64,000 nucleotides of DNA from Adiantum capillus-veneris. Its lineage: Eukaryota; Streptophyta; Polypodiopsida; Polypodiales; Pteridaceae. The DNA is taken from positions 52,320,774-52,384,773 of the forward strand of contig CM043942.1 in assembly GCA_014529385.2 (NCBI GenBank), in the 5' to 3' direction. This document shows, one piece after another, positions 15,310 through 26,693 of the stretch. The position numbers and the translations under genes were made by a program. The notes beneath the pieces were generated by a model, which saw only the letters and a program-made list of their open reading frames with translations, had not been told where the DNA came from and did not search any database. Each line of letters opens with the position of its first letter. The stretch's first letter is position 1.

Positions 15310-15729
15310 CCGGTACCAAATTTTGGCACAATATATTAAAAAATAATACTTACTAACACGTACATCGTACCTTTTACTTATTGAGTATCTACACATCCTA
15401 CTCCATATATAACTTGCTTTTGAACCGGTACCAAATTGAGACTAACCAGTACCAAATTAGTACTAACGAGTACCAATTGCTTTTGAGCCGGTACCAAATT
15501 GAGACTAACCAGTACCAAATTAGTACCAACGAGTACCAATTGGGTACTAGCAAGTACAAAATGGATACTAAACCAACATCAAATTAGTACTAATCGACAC
15601 AAAAATGAGACTATAGTAGAGCCAAATTGGTACTGTACATGACCAGAATTGACACCAAATAATATCAAACTATCAGTAGTACCAAAACAACACCAAAGCC
15701 TACTACCACTTATATACATGTAAGGTGGA
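15310..15729. repeat. GTACCAAAT-rich tandem repeat tract
   Basis: Two consecutive copies of a 63-bp unit occupy 15414-15476 and 15477-15539, nearly identical. Looser copies of GTACCAAAT or GTACTAAC words continue to about 15680. E1 ended in this tract (the first bases after E1 are CCGGTACCAAAT) and E2 begins at its other end. Confidence 0.8.
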
Positions 15730-16636
15730 TGTTAGCAGCAAGCTAACTCAGGTACCATTTTTCAAAGCTCTCATTGTAAACATTTATTATTTTGATGAAT
15801 CGGGAATATTGTAACTCCTGCTTTCCAGATAACTTGTAATTGATGAGCCGGGGCTACAAGCTTCCAGATTGTATATACCTGCCTTTAGTTAGAGCTCTTA
15901 GATTATTAGTTTTGACCATGAAAAACCTTGGCTAACGTATAAAATACAATTTTTGTAAGTTTTATAGAAGGTTTTTGGATAAGAAATACACAGTGTGAGC
16001 TAATGGCGCTCACTACTTTCTTTCTCGTGCTTCCTACTCCCTCCTAGGTTGTCACATTGCAGTCGCGTCTATTGCGTTGCAACCACAGGTAAGAGCTCTA
16101 CACATTGACGTAAGCATTTCACAGTATTTTGTAGCTTTTGGCATCGCCGACCTGCGGCCTAAATTCATCATAAGTAGGAATTTACACTTCTAAATCAAAA
16201 ACTAAGTATAGGCAGGGTATTGGGGCATCAATGCTAAACATTTAGATGCATTCTGGCTCGAAAACAACTAGGTCAAAAACTCACTACTGCTAATAATCTC
16301 TTTTTTGCACTATACCTAAAGTGAGGTTTTGTGACCATAAGCATGTGTGCTTAGGTTTGATAAACATGTCCTAGAAGTTTCGTTACGTTTGGATGTCATT
16401 TGATGCTGCAACGGATGCGAATTGTTTAACGATGAGCGACTAAGCTCTTGGTGATTTCAGTCATTTGAGTGTAGTCTGAGTTAGATGTGAGTTGTTAGTT
16501 GTTTTCCAAGAGATTGATAACCTCCTGTAGCCTCTATGCACTAGTTGAGTCACCTTCATCCCATGGATTGACAATTATTCGGGGTTCTCACTAAATCTGC
16601 AATAAGATAAGAGTGAGGTTAGACACCCGTCCCACA
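15730..16636 (+). repeat. 5' LTR of E2
   Basis: It begins TGTTAGCAGCAAGCTAACTC and ends GTCCCACA. It aligns over its length with 20724-21651 with moderate divergence, suggesting an older insertion than E1. Confidence 0.9.
15938..15944 (+). promoter_or_regulatory. TATA box in the 5' LTR of E2
   Basis: TATAAAA lies about 208 bp into the LTR. The same motif occupies the matching position at 20955-20961 in the 3' LTR, so it is conserved between the copies. Confidence 0.6.
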
Positions 16637-16638
16637 TT

Positions 16639-16656
16639 TGGCGCCATTGCTGGGGA
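16639..16656 (+). promoter_or_regulatory. Primer binding site of E2
   Basis: TGGCGCCATTGCTGGGGA starts two bases after the LTR end. It differs in two bases from the common plant gypsy site TGGCGCCGTTGCCGGGGA. It is unlike the sites of E1 and E7. Confidence 0.8.
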
Positions 16657-16952
16657 TCGAAGAGACCTAAACTAGGAAAAAACACGAGCGTATTGTGTTT
16701 ATTTGTCCATTAACTTCCTCTAGGATTGCGTAGAGTCAAAACTTTCTCTTAAAACCGCATAGCTTCAGATTGTCGTCTTTTGCTGTGTAGAGGTATCTTG
16801 GAAGTAGGTTGTACTTGCTAAGTACCTTTAGGATTGTAGGATCGTAAGACTAGATTAGGATTTGGAGAATTATTGAAGGACGAGACAAGTCTTAAGATTA
16901 GAGCTCAGAAAACCATAAAAAACCATAAAATACTTGGTCTTTACATGTTTTT

Positions 16953-19900
16953 ATGCATCTATGCATGTTCAAAAATTGGTTTGAAGCAAATTGGAGTCAA
17001 TTTGACAACATTCAGACTCACAAGCATGCTAGAGCAGATGTTGCAGAGAAATTTCTAACCTTTGCACTTACATTTCTTAACAAGAGCAATGCAAGGTACC
17101 GAGAAGGCCAAAAGGAGGGTATCCTAGAAGGAAAGGCTAAAAGAGCTACCACCTTATGAACTGGATCCAAGTTCAGTAAAAACCGCAAAAGCAACATATC
17201 TGTCAAAAGAACAACTTGAAGATAGAAACATGACAGTTTTCATCGGCAGATTTAAAAGTGAAGAAGGACATAAAGTGGAGCTTCAAATGCTACCAAAGGA
17301 AATAAAAGATATCGCTGCTAAGCAAGACACACAAGAAGCCAATAGAAGGCTGGGTCTTAAAGAATTTTACGACCAAGAACCATGTGGTGTCGACTATCAA
17401 AAGGAAGATGAATTATTGTCATCAATTAAAGAGGATGGCACCACCCAAATCACTGACCAACAAGGGCAAAGAAATAGAATATATATAAACCAAGGAGATT
17501 GTGGCCCGAGGCATTGAAGATGCCCATTGAAGGAATGACAATGAGGAAAGAGGGACAGGAAGATAGCAAGCACCTTTACAAAAGACACTACTGTTTCCAC
17601 CTTTGTTGATCTTATTCAAATACAAGTGGAAGAACCGGCACGATTGTATCACTAACATTTCCACTTCCTGGCAAAGAAACCGCCGAGGTACACTACATCG
17701 AACCATGCAGTTGTGATTACCTTCACTCAGGTGCCGAAGTCGATAGCCACGCAACCGGTAGATCATGCTCAGTATGTGCTAACCACTCTAAAAAGCACCA
17801 AAAAATCACATAATTGGGTGCACCTGAAGTGCTGACACGCATAGCATACAATGATATTGGCATGGCCGACAACCTGCCGCTAGTCCCTGATCGCCAGTCC
17901 CTGATCAAAACACATGGATAATTAAAGGTCGACCTTCTCAAAGAACTACCAAGTTAGGGAAAACAAATTAGAAATAAAATGAGGAATCCTCTGAAGCTCA
18001 CAATAGCGAGAGCTTTGACAGCGAAGAGACAAAGGCGAGAAGAGAAATGATGAAGAAGAAAGCAGTGGCTGCCCACCAGGAAGAGCCACAACAAAAGAAA
18101 GCGAGGTTTGAAAGAGAACAACAAGCATATGAAAGAAGTAATCAAGCAGTAGGTGAATAAACCAAAAAATGGGCACCACATGATATCAAGGGTCCAAGGA
18201 CCAAGAACCTCTTCAAGCCTACCCGAGAGGACCCAAGTGAATTGCTAGAGTGGATGTATGCGGAGGCCGAGGCCTTAAAACTGCAGGAGGCCCTCGGGGA
18301 GCAAAGGAAATTAAAAGAAGCATCAGCTGCACAACCAAGGAAAGCCGAGGCTCAACAGGAACATTGTCATGAACAAGGAGATACCTCTCCAAGACCAACA
18401 ACTATGGAGCAAACACATCCTCCTACGCTATGCCCAAGCCCTTAACCACCGGCTAAACCAACGGAAGAGGATCAAGTAAAAGAAACTGAAGAGGTCAATT
18501 TCAAGAGACCCAAGAGAACACAAGCTAAAGCTCGACCCTCTACGACCACTCAAACAGAACAGGCTGAAGCACCTCTCAAGCCTCAAGAAGAATCCACTGT
18601 GTCAGCTACACAGCCTCAGGCAGAAGTTATTGTACCACCTAAAGAGCCTGAAAAGAAACAAGAGGCCACGTTTGAACAACCAATGGAGACACAAATAATG
18701 GCAGGAGGACCTTCTACACCCACCCAACAAGAAGTCAAAGAAGTCACCCACAAAGAGTCAAGAAGCACAAGCTACAGAGGCAACTGCAACACCTCAAGGT
18801 GAAATAGAACCCCGTCCACAACCACAAGCCGCTGCACAATACAACAAAAGCAGCCACAAGCCGACACGGCTGAAACTTTACAAAAAATCCAAGCAGAGCC
18901 TGAAGACTGGGAAACGACCGATGAAGTCATAATACAAGTTAATGAATATGCCCAGCAGATGCTGCAGATGACAAATAAAATGAGATCAACAGCAATTAGC
19001 CGCAATGCTAAAGCAAGAGAACTTGAGCTTGTCATCGGTTCTCTCCAAGGAGAGCTGGATGACAGAATGAATACCATTTCAAAATTACAAGAACAGATCC
19101 AAGAGCTAAAGAATGAAGCAGTACAGCACCAGCTCTCCAAGAAGAAGCAACAAAAAAAACTGGAAGAGCTAGGAGAGCTCCTAACCAAACTCTCCGATGC
19201 TTGCAAGAAGAAAGATGAGCAATTGAAAAAGGTGGAAAATGACCTACTAATCACTACTCAAACGGTCCAAAAACTTGAAGTACAGCTGGATGTAGCCAAT
19301 GCCTCCTTACAATACTCTGAGAAACGAATCAATGACGAAGTGGCATTTTTAAGGCAGATTAGAGAAAATCCCATTGTAGCTTCACTCAAGGGAATAGATG
19401 ATGTCTACAAAGCCTTGGAGAAGAGGAAAAAAGACCTAGAACTTGAGTTGAACCTGGAACAATCACAGAGGCGAGACCTTGCCTTGATGCGGGTCCAAAG
19501 ATAAGAGCAATTACTCAAAGAGATAGAAGATCTGAAAAGAGACAATCAACTCGTGAGAGACAGACAAACCGAAGCTCATGAAGAGGCTGGTATGTCAGAA
19601 CAACCACCTCTTGATCTCCCACCACTCTCCTTTGCAAAAATGGAACCACAACCATCTGAAGAGCTCCAAGGAGATTCAAACTTCCAAGTGCTAATCAGTG
19701 AAGAACAACAAGCACCAATGGTAAAGTTAACTAAAGCTGAAGGGGAGGCACTCAAAGAGAAGATTGTCAACGAGGTCGATACTGAGTGGAAAGCAGCCAT
19801 GGATTGGGAGTTGACAGTTCTTCATTCTGTCAATGTCACTGACCAACAAAATTAATGCACAATGGCATCAACAATTACTGCCATATCCTTTCATCAAAGT

Positions 19901-20685
19901 AGAGCTGCTACAAGGGAAGGAAAGACTTTTTAATGATATGCAACAAAAAGTTGCAGAAGATGTCCACCCCAAAGTGGCGAAAGAGCTGGCTGAACAAGAA
20001 TACAAGGTACTTGATTCTGTTCACAAGAGCATCTGTAGCCCTTCAAAAAGACCCTACGTTCTGTCCTGTACCAAGAGTAAGGACATGGCAGGCACATGAG
20101 ACATTAACAAAGAAGAGACCAACCTAGCTCAATTACCCCAAACTGCCAGCTCCATAGCAGGGACAAGTCAGCACAGAGGAATACATAGCGAAAACCCTCA
20201 CGGGTGCCATAAACTTTTTCAAGAGACTACCAGACCTCTCCTCTGCCATGCTGTATAAAATCTGCAAAATACTGCTTACATGTATTCAAGCATTTCATGA
20301 GCCGGAGCAGGCAAGAGCGCCATGGATGTCCTTCCTTGAAGGAAACCAAGGTTTATGCTATGATCTGAGTGAACATCCTTTAGAAGAGGTTCTCTACGGC
20401 TTCTATGCACGATGTATGTTCCTGCCGTCAAGCAACATACTAGCATCATTCGAAGAGGCATTCTATACAGGATTCGTTACATGGCGGACTAAAAGTTTTG
20501 GACCAGTCATCAGTAATCTGACGTCAAGGTTCGTCGGCTACTCTGCCATTGAACTAAAAGATAAGGTCACCATGAAATTTTTGCAAGTCCTTGAAAAAGA
20601 AAAATGCATCAGATATGAGAAAGCTTTACAAGTGCTTAAAGATCGCCTCGCCAGCCGTCAACCTGAAGACTACCTCCACCCATAA
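16953..20685 (+). pseudogene. E2 coiled-coil/proline-rich protein gene, broken
   Basis: The coding line can be followed by comparison with E3. An N-terminal part (17077-17560) holds NARYREGQ, LPPYELDPSS, FYDQEPCGVDYQ and EGMTMR. Next comes GAPEVLTRIAY near 17820, a Glu/Pro/Thr-rich tract at 18240-18800, a coiled coil at 18959-19504 (181 codons open), an acidic helix at 19553-19855, and a C-terminal domain at 20248-20685 ending EDYLHP. The first half shifts frame several times; the last third is largely open. The N-terminal block recalls plant transposon ORF1-type helical domains, but I cannot assign a named family. It would most likely act like Gag, by self-assembly and RNA binding. Confidence 0.65.
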
Positions 20686-20701
20686 AGCTGTGTCAAGGGA
20701 G

Positions 20702-20723
20702 GACACAGGGGAGGAGGGGGGAA
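20702..20723 (+). promoter_or_regulatory. Polypurine tract of E2
   Basis: The purine-rich GGGGAGGAGGGGGGAA directly precedes the 3' LTR. E3 carries the corresponding tract on the minus strand at about 28129-28145. Confidence 0.8.
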
Positions 20724-21651
20724 TGTAGCAGCAAAGCTAGCTCGGACATCAAAGCTAACTCGAACAACATTTTTCAGAGCTCTTATCATTGTAAACCATT
20801 TATTATTTTGATGAATCAAGAATATTGTAACTCCTACTTTCCAAATAACTTTGTAATTGATAACCAGGGGCTACAAGTTTCCAGATTGTATCAATCTGTC
20901 ATTAGTTAGAGCTCCTAGATGATTAGTTTTGACCACCAAAAACCTTGGCTAAGGTATAAAAGCCAACTTTTGTAAGATTTTTAGAAGTTTTGGATAAGAA
21001 ATACATAGTGTGAGCTAACGGCACTCACTACTTGCATTCTCTCGCTTCCTACTCCCTCCTCGGTTGTCACATTGCAGTCATGTCTCTTGCGTTGCAACTT
21101 CAAGTAAGAGCTCTACGCATTGACGTAAGTAGTTCATAGTGTTTTGTAGCTTTTGGCATCATCGACTCGTGGCCTAATTTCATCATAAGTAGGAATTTAC
21201 ACTTTTAAATCAAGAACTAAGTACAGGTGGGGTATTGGGACATCAATGCTAAGCATTTAGATGCATTCTGGGTCGAAAACGACTAGGTCAAAATCTCACT
21301 ACTGTTAATAATCGTGTTTTTTGCATTGTGCCTAAATTGAGGTTTGGAGACCATAATCATGTGTGATTAGATCTTTTAAACATGTCCTAGAAGTTTCGTA
21401 ACGTTTGGATGTCATTTGATGCTGCAACGGATGTGATTTGTTTGTCGATGAGCGACTAGCTTTTGGTGATTTTTGTCACTTGAGTTTAGCGTGAGTTAGA
21501 TACGAGTTGTTAGTTGTTTTCCAAGAGAGTGACACCCTCTTATAGCCTCTATACACTATTCAAGTGAGCTTCATCCCATGGATTGACAATTATTCGTGGT
21601 TCTCGCTAAATTTGCAATAAGATAGGAGTGAGGTTAGACACACGTCCCACA
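20724..21651 (+). repeat. 3' LTR of E2
   Basis: It begins TGTAGCAGCAAAGCTAGCTC and ends GTCCCACA, matching 15730-16636. The base after its end is already inside the integrase reading frame of E4. Confidence 0.9.
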
Positions 21652-22375
21652 CTAAGTTCCTCTTCGAGAACATTATCACACGTTTGGGATGCCCCTTTGA
21701 ACTTGTGAGTGACAATGGAACTCATTTTAGAAATGAAGTAATAAAAGAACTCACATCAGACTTCATGATATCTCACCACAACTCTACACCCTATTATCCC
21801 CAAGAAAATGGACAAGCTGAGAGTACCAACAAAAATCTCATCTCCATTTTGACAAAGACAGTTGAGGCCCATCGCACTGATTGGGACCTAAAGCTAACAT
21901 CAGCTTTATGGGCTTATCATATCGCATATAAGGTTGCCATTAATTGCACAATGTTTACGATGGTGTATGGCCAAGAAGTGGTTATGCCATGGGAGTTTGT
22001 CATTCCTAGTCTTCGAGTAGCTTCTCAAGAAGGTTGGGATGGTAACCCCTTAGTGGAGCGATTATATATCCTTGAAATGCTAGACGAAGAGAGGCAATTG
22101 GCTGTGCAAAATGCCCTAGTAGAGAAGGATAGAAGGAAGAAGTGGTTTGATCACCATTTAAAGGATAAAGACATCAAGGTCGGTGATAAAGTTCTTATGT
22201 ACGGGGTATGTAACGAAAAGAACAAATTGAAATACGCTCGTAAGGGACCATATCGAGTGTGTGAAATTACCCCGTAAGTTACCATTCGTGTGGAGACTCT
22301 AGATGGAGTTGAAACCATTGGATTCCTTAACTGGAGTAAATTCAAAAGATATTATGATCCTCTAAGCCAGGGATA
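21651..22375 (+). pseudogene. Integrase, C-terminal part, of gypsy element E4
   Basis: The frame opens exactly at the E2 junction (TKFLFENIITRFGCPFEL) and runs to a TAG at 22373-22375. Two of the three catalytic residues are present: D at 21711 and E at 21819, 36 codons apart (D,D(35)E). The zinc-binding N-terminus and first aspartate are missing because of the junction. A GPF/Y-like module (YARKGPYRVCEI) follows, interrupted by TAA at 22275-22277. The frame then ends with a basic FKRYYDPL segment. It is homologous in layout to the minus-strand fragment at 33477-34060. Confidence 0.88.
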
Positions 22376-22920
22376 GATACAAGCCATTCATCAAAAGAAG
22401 GCTGTCAAGGAACAAGTAGAGCTAAAGAAAATCCAAGCAAGAGTTGAGGCTCAAGAACGACAACAACATCTCAGACGTCAACGAGAGGCTAATCTGGGAA
22501 TCACGCAAGCATTTTTTGAGGACACCGATGACAATTCATTAGAATCTAAGCCACCCCTACGATACCCCATTGAGCTAAATAGCACCTATGGGAAAGTTCT
22601 ATATAACGCTTTAATGGACACGGGTGCTAAATTTAATCTACTATCATATGGGGTGTGGTGTCAGTTAAGAAATCCATCTCTATCTGAGAGTACTATCCAA
22701 GTTAAGGGAGTCAACAAGAAAAAAATTATGGTTTCTGGAATCTGACACACTTCTGTCAGTTATGACAACGGGGTAGTAGCTCAAGACTTTTTGGTCATGC
22801 CTGCTGGAACTATGGAGGGCAACATAAACCTTGGATGCACATAGATGTTGGCAACCAAATGCACTATTGATTGGGGTACTAGTAGTGTAATGCATCCATA
22901 GAGGTAAAAGCTTCTCCACA
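22376..22920 (+). pseudogene. Retropepsin-like domain downstream of the E4 integrase
   Basis: In the same frame as the integrase and directly after its stop, a helical basic linker (VKEQVELKKIQARVEAQERQ) leads to an aspartic protease fold. It shows YPIELN, then NALMDTGAKFNLLSYGVW with the active-site aspartate codon at 22617-22619. FLVMPAGTMEGNINLGCT and ATKCTIDWG near 22840 fill the second conserved (flap and LG) part. TGA at 22743-22745 and TAG at 22842-22844 break it. Protease normally lies before reverse transcriptase in gypsy elements. The same unusual order recurs in E4b. Confidence 0.75.
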
Positions 22921-23160
22921 ACCTCCAGCTACAATAGTGGACCTCCATGAAGCTACAAAGGAGTCCACACCTCCCATTTTCCAAGAATCACCTGAGGAAC
23001 CACTTCAAATTTGTTCCCGAGAGAGTATCTTACCACCCTTACAACTTGATGAGACACCTAAGGTAATAGAAAACTAATGGCAAAAAACCGCACCTATTAC
23101 CAACTGGAACAATTGGTTTCAAAGGGTGACGACATCATTCCAAAAAGTATGACCTACCCA
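22921..23160 (+). other. E4 region between protease and polypurine tract
   Basis: Fragments of frame continue (ESILPPLQLDETPKVIEN near 23030) up to the purine tract. No motif is recognised. It probably encodes the end of the post-integrase protein. Confidence 0.4.
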
Positions 23161-23173
23161 AGAAAGGGGGGAG
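23161..23173 (+). promoter_or_regulatory. Polypurine tract of E4
   Basis: AGAAAGGGGGGAG directly precedes a TGTTTGCTGAC start that I take as the 3' LTR. Confidence 0.7.
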
Positions 23174-24180
23174 TGTTTGCTGACATCCATCATTTACTTA
23201 CTCTCCTCTTAACCTTCCTCACTGACCTCTCAATCTTCCAATCCTAGGGAATGTACATATATAGCCCTATACTCAAGGAAACAAAAAGTAAAAGAGCAAG
23301 AGCCACCAAAAAAAAAATCTGAAAACTTACAAATTCTAGTACAAGACCCAAGAATCATAATGACAAATCACTCACAAGGACACGATATTTGGACACAACC
23401 CTTATACTATTTTCACACTAATCAAAATATATATGTGTCTACAGATATGGCTAGTACGCTAGAGTCATCCACTCCTACCTTGGGTGAGAGGTACCCTCTA
23501 TACTTTTCACAAGTGTTTCACATAGTCTACCCAGTGCTTGCTTGTGAATGGGATTTGGTAGATACGCTAGCTTGTGAGAAGAATTTTGAGGAATTAGAAT
23601 GGCTGCTACGTGTATTGACCATGACTTGTCCATACTTAGTAGAGGACGTCTCTCCGGTTCACAAGCTTACCCTCTTGATCGAGATGACTATAGACGCCTA
23701 GTGATGTTCTTAGTGAACATTTGTGCCTCTAATGATGAGGAAGAGTTACATGAATACACGGATGGCACGTATGGTCTCACGGATGATGACTGTTTTTCTT
23801 GACAATGATGAGGATAGGGGTTTAGACCTAGGGCTACCTGCCCATCTATTCAATATCCTATTTCCTTGACTCTCTAGGAGGGTGCAAATAATTAGGTTAG
23901 GGTTCATTATGTTGTGTGATTGTGTTCAATAAAGGTTTGTGCCTCTTCCCACCACTGATGTGTCTCCTAGAGATACTCCTTGTGTTTTCTAGTGTGTACA
24001 AGAACGTGTTGAAGTTGCTGGGATTTTGAGTCTCTATCTAATTCACTGTTCAAAGAATCGAGCGAGATCATAAACACAAACAAGTGTTTCTTGTCTTCGT
24101 CATTTGCATTGCCTCAAGTCTCTTCTAGAATCCATGTTTGCCTGTTTTTACTGTGATTGGTAGCACACTATTCAACACAT
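23174..24180 (+). repeat. Probable 3' LTR of E4 (right end uncertain)
   Basis: It starts TGTTTGCTGACATCC after the purine tract. A TATA-like ACATATATAG lies near 23250 and an AATAAA-type signal (CAATAAAGG) near 23927. No second LTR copy is in the window, so the right end near 24180 is an estimate. Confidence 0.45.
23360..23802 (+). pseudogene. ORF inside the E4 LTR, frameshifted
   Basis: An open frame of 113 codons (23360-23701) overlaps a second frame that stays open to 23802. The second frame ends in an acidic tail (DEEELHEYTDGTYGLTDD). It starts about 110 bp after the TATA-like element, so it would lie at the 5' end of any LTR-driven transcript. I recognise no domain. It could be a leader-encoded small protein broken by one frameshift, or chance. 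Confidence 0.3.
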
Positions 24181-25228
24181 TTATTTAGTATTAAAACATT
24201 AGATTCAATATGATTTTATGTCATAATTCCTTGTCTAGGTTTAAGAAACAAGCAGTTTGACTAAGCTAGTTTGACCAAGTTAGGCGTTAGAGATCTTCTC
24301 TTAATACCATGGGGAATGCCTTCCTAATAATAAATGGTTACTTTATGTTCTTAATCTGATGTAGGAAGCGTTGTGTGCAATGTACTATGGCTTTCCAGTG
24401 GGCTTAGTCCCTATTGACCTTTAGCTTAAGTATTATAAAGGGAGTTTACTAGTGTGATGAGGCTGGGGAGGGTAACAATGTCAATATGACCCCCCAAAGT
24501 TACAAAATTGAAAGGCAATGAAAAACAAAAAACAAAAAACAAAAGTGCCAACACATGTAAAATCCTAATTTGGTACTTCACTCACATGTATTGCCTATGG
24601 TACTAGAGCCCTAGAGGTTCCCAGTGTGGGCGCATTTCCTTGAAAATCAAAAATCCCAAGGCATACAAAATAAGCACACACACATCAAAAATTAAATCAC
24701 TGTGAAAAAACTTTGGGGGCTCGAAGAAAAGGGAATAATTCAGGCGATGATTTCATAAGAAACTCCTTTTATCGTAGCTTAACTAGAAGGTCTTTTAGGT
24801 ATAGCCTCTAGTCAGCCCTCGAACATGAAATACTTTGCTCTCGTGATTAAACATCTCAATTGACCAGAGAGAATCGAGAAACTTGCCCATGCTATTAATA
24901 GGTGACCTCTAGTGCCTCTTGACCGTTGAATTAGCGACCCCAGACTAGTTTATTTTTTACCTTTACAAGTGCTTATGTACTTAATTATATTCGAGTTTAA
25001 TGTTTACTGCTAAAAATTGTTTAATGCTCTGTTACCAATCAGTTTGTGTGCCTATTCATTGCCTATGCTTTTTAATTGTATGCAATTACTGTGCAATTTA
25101 TGGTGGTTGATTTTGCAATGTTTGAAGAAAGCTCAACACTCAAACTCGGAAACTCGCTCTTCCACCTGAACGAACGGGCTTCATCTCAATAGCTTCTGAG
25201 GACGGAATCTACATAAGGAAGGGGGGCA
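24181..25228. other. Non-coding interval ending in a purine tract
   Basis: No gene is seen. An (ACAAAAA)-type run lies near 24520-24543. The last bases, AAGGAAGGGGGG at 25215-25226, look like a polypurine tract before the next LTR. The interval may therefore be the 3' part of a non-coding element. Confidence 0.4.
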
Positions 25229-25506
25229 TGTTAACCCTTACGGACACCCTATCACCTTCGACGGACACCTTATCCTTAATTGATTGAGTCATGGACCGGG
25301 CTTGTTGGTCCAATAGGTGTATAGGTGATTGCCGATGAGAGGCGCACTCTAATCGGAACATTCAAGGGTTAGTTGGCTAAGCATGGGCGTTTAAGTGTGA
25401 ATGGACGAGCTCATATAAAAGTCACTTAAACCTAAAAATCACTCATTCTCTCATTTGTGCAATTGAAGAGTGCTCTTGCTCCATCTCCATCTTCTTCTTC
25501 ATCTCC

Positions 25507-25554
<48 letters not shown>

Positions 25555-25560
25555 ATGCGT

Positions 25561-25598
<38 letters not shown>

Positions 25599-26670
25599 GA
25601 AGAGAGAGTGTGTGTGTGTGCGCGCGATCGAGCATTGCGACGGCACGACGGCGGTGAGGCGGTTGAGCGCGGCACGGCGGTAGCTCCCTCTTCTTGGCGG
25701 CGATGAATCCTCCATGAAGGCGAGCGTAGGGTGGTGAGTGACAAACCCTTGCTTTCTTGAGCTTGCTAGATTAGTCTGGTTGTGTGCTTGCAGCCATTTG
25801 TGGCTTGCACATAGTGTAGGGCAAGTCCCTTGGTTGACACGTGCAACAAATGCGCACAATGGCAAAGCGCTAGAGCAAATGTGAAGAACTTGGGTAGGCA
25901 AGGAGATCTAGGAAGTGTATATATTATGTGGTTATGATGGCCGAACTGTATAGGTTTCTTTCTTGAAGAAAAGGGTTTACATTGGCAAAGGCTCTTACGA
26001 TATGCAAGGCAACTTGGGTAGAGGAAGACATGTGGTCAGTGGTAAAAAAAAGGAGACGAGAGGTTTCTCACCTCTGCATGAGGACAACCAAAAAGTGCTA
26101 CTTTGTAATTTTTTTGTAAAATGCGTTTTTTCTAAAAACGGCCCACGTTGTCTGAAGGAAAACCGCCTTTTGAACATTTTTGTGTGAGGCCAATTCTACA
26201 CCTTGACAATGTTGATATTCGTTTTTGTATTCTACTGTGTTTGGATAGTTACAGACAGGACAACGAAGGAGATAGCTCTATGAGAGTTTTGGTTGTTGTA
26301 TAGTCCACCATAGCCCATCAATTGAAGAAGACGCAAGCTCTGATTATGTTGCTTTTGGTGTCATTCCCCCTCCTCTTCTCTTCTTTGCATATGTGCATGC
26401 ATTTTGGGTGTGTGTCGGCAAGTGTGCCCCCCCAAGGTCTGCAGTGCAAAAAGAGATTGTGAGAGTTTGTGTGTGATGAGGGTTGTGATGATGGTGCTTG
26501 GTTGTGGTGTTGCAAAAGTGTGTTCGTAGAGTTGTGTGCATATGGTAGTTTTTTGGGTGTGATATGGTGTTTAGAAGGTGAACATCTAGTGGATTGGGGA
26601 GTTTTGTGTATCCTGCCCATAGAGAGGCTGATTGTTTGTGTGCAGGGTGTGTACCCCTTCCCCCTTTCCA
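25229..26670 (+). repeat. Probable LTR (E5)
   Basis: It starts TGTTAACCC right after a purine tract and ends TTCCA, six bases before a primer-site-like sequence. A TATAAAA box lies at 25414-25420, about 185 bp in, as expected for U3. GT and GA microsatellites lie downstream of it. Having a polypurine tract on the left and a primer site on the right would mean that this LTR is shared by two element bodies, or that one assignment is wrong. No second copy is in the window. Confidence 0.4.
25508..25595. repeat. (GT)n and (GA)n microsatellites
   Basis: A GT run (25508-25549) and a GA run (25564-25595) are separated by a short spacer. The open frames across them on both strands are dipeptide artefacts. 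Confidence 0.95.
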
Positions 26671-26675
26671 TCTTG

Positions 26676-26693
26676 TGGTGCCCCCATTGAGGA
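26676..26693 (+). promoter_or_regulatory. Primer-binding-site-like sequence of E5
   Basis: TGGTGCCCCCATTGAGGA differs from the E7 site TGGTGCCCCCACGGAGGA in three positions and is equally placed between LTR and gag. Confidence 0.5.

Larger units (their letters stand above)
15730..21651 (+). mobile_element. Non-autonomous LTR retrotransposon E2 encoding a coiled-coil protein
   Basis: The LTRs (15730-16636 and 20724-21651), a primer site, a purine tract and TATA boxes in both LTRs are all present. The interior encodes only one long protein with proline-rich and coiled-coil parts. I find no protease, reverse transcriptase, RNase H or integrase motif. A related truncated copy (E3) lies at 28043-31540 on the minus strand. 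No target duplication is seen. The left flank is the tandem tract and the right flank is the inside of an integrase gene, so at least one flank has been rearranged. Autonomous partners must supply the enzymes. Confidence 0.8.

Noticed and set aside
18772..19254. Minus-strand ORF of 160 codons, Ser/Cys-rich
   Set aside because: Antisense of the E2 coiled coil; Glu/Lys codons read backwards give Phe/Ser/Leu.
25432..25901. ORFs across the GT/GA microsatellites
   Set aside because: Dipeptide artefacts (TH, LS, CV) without conserved flanks.
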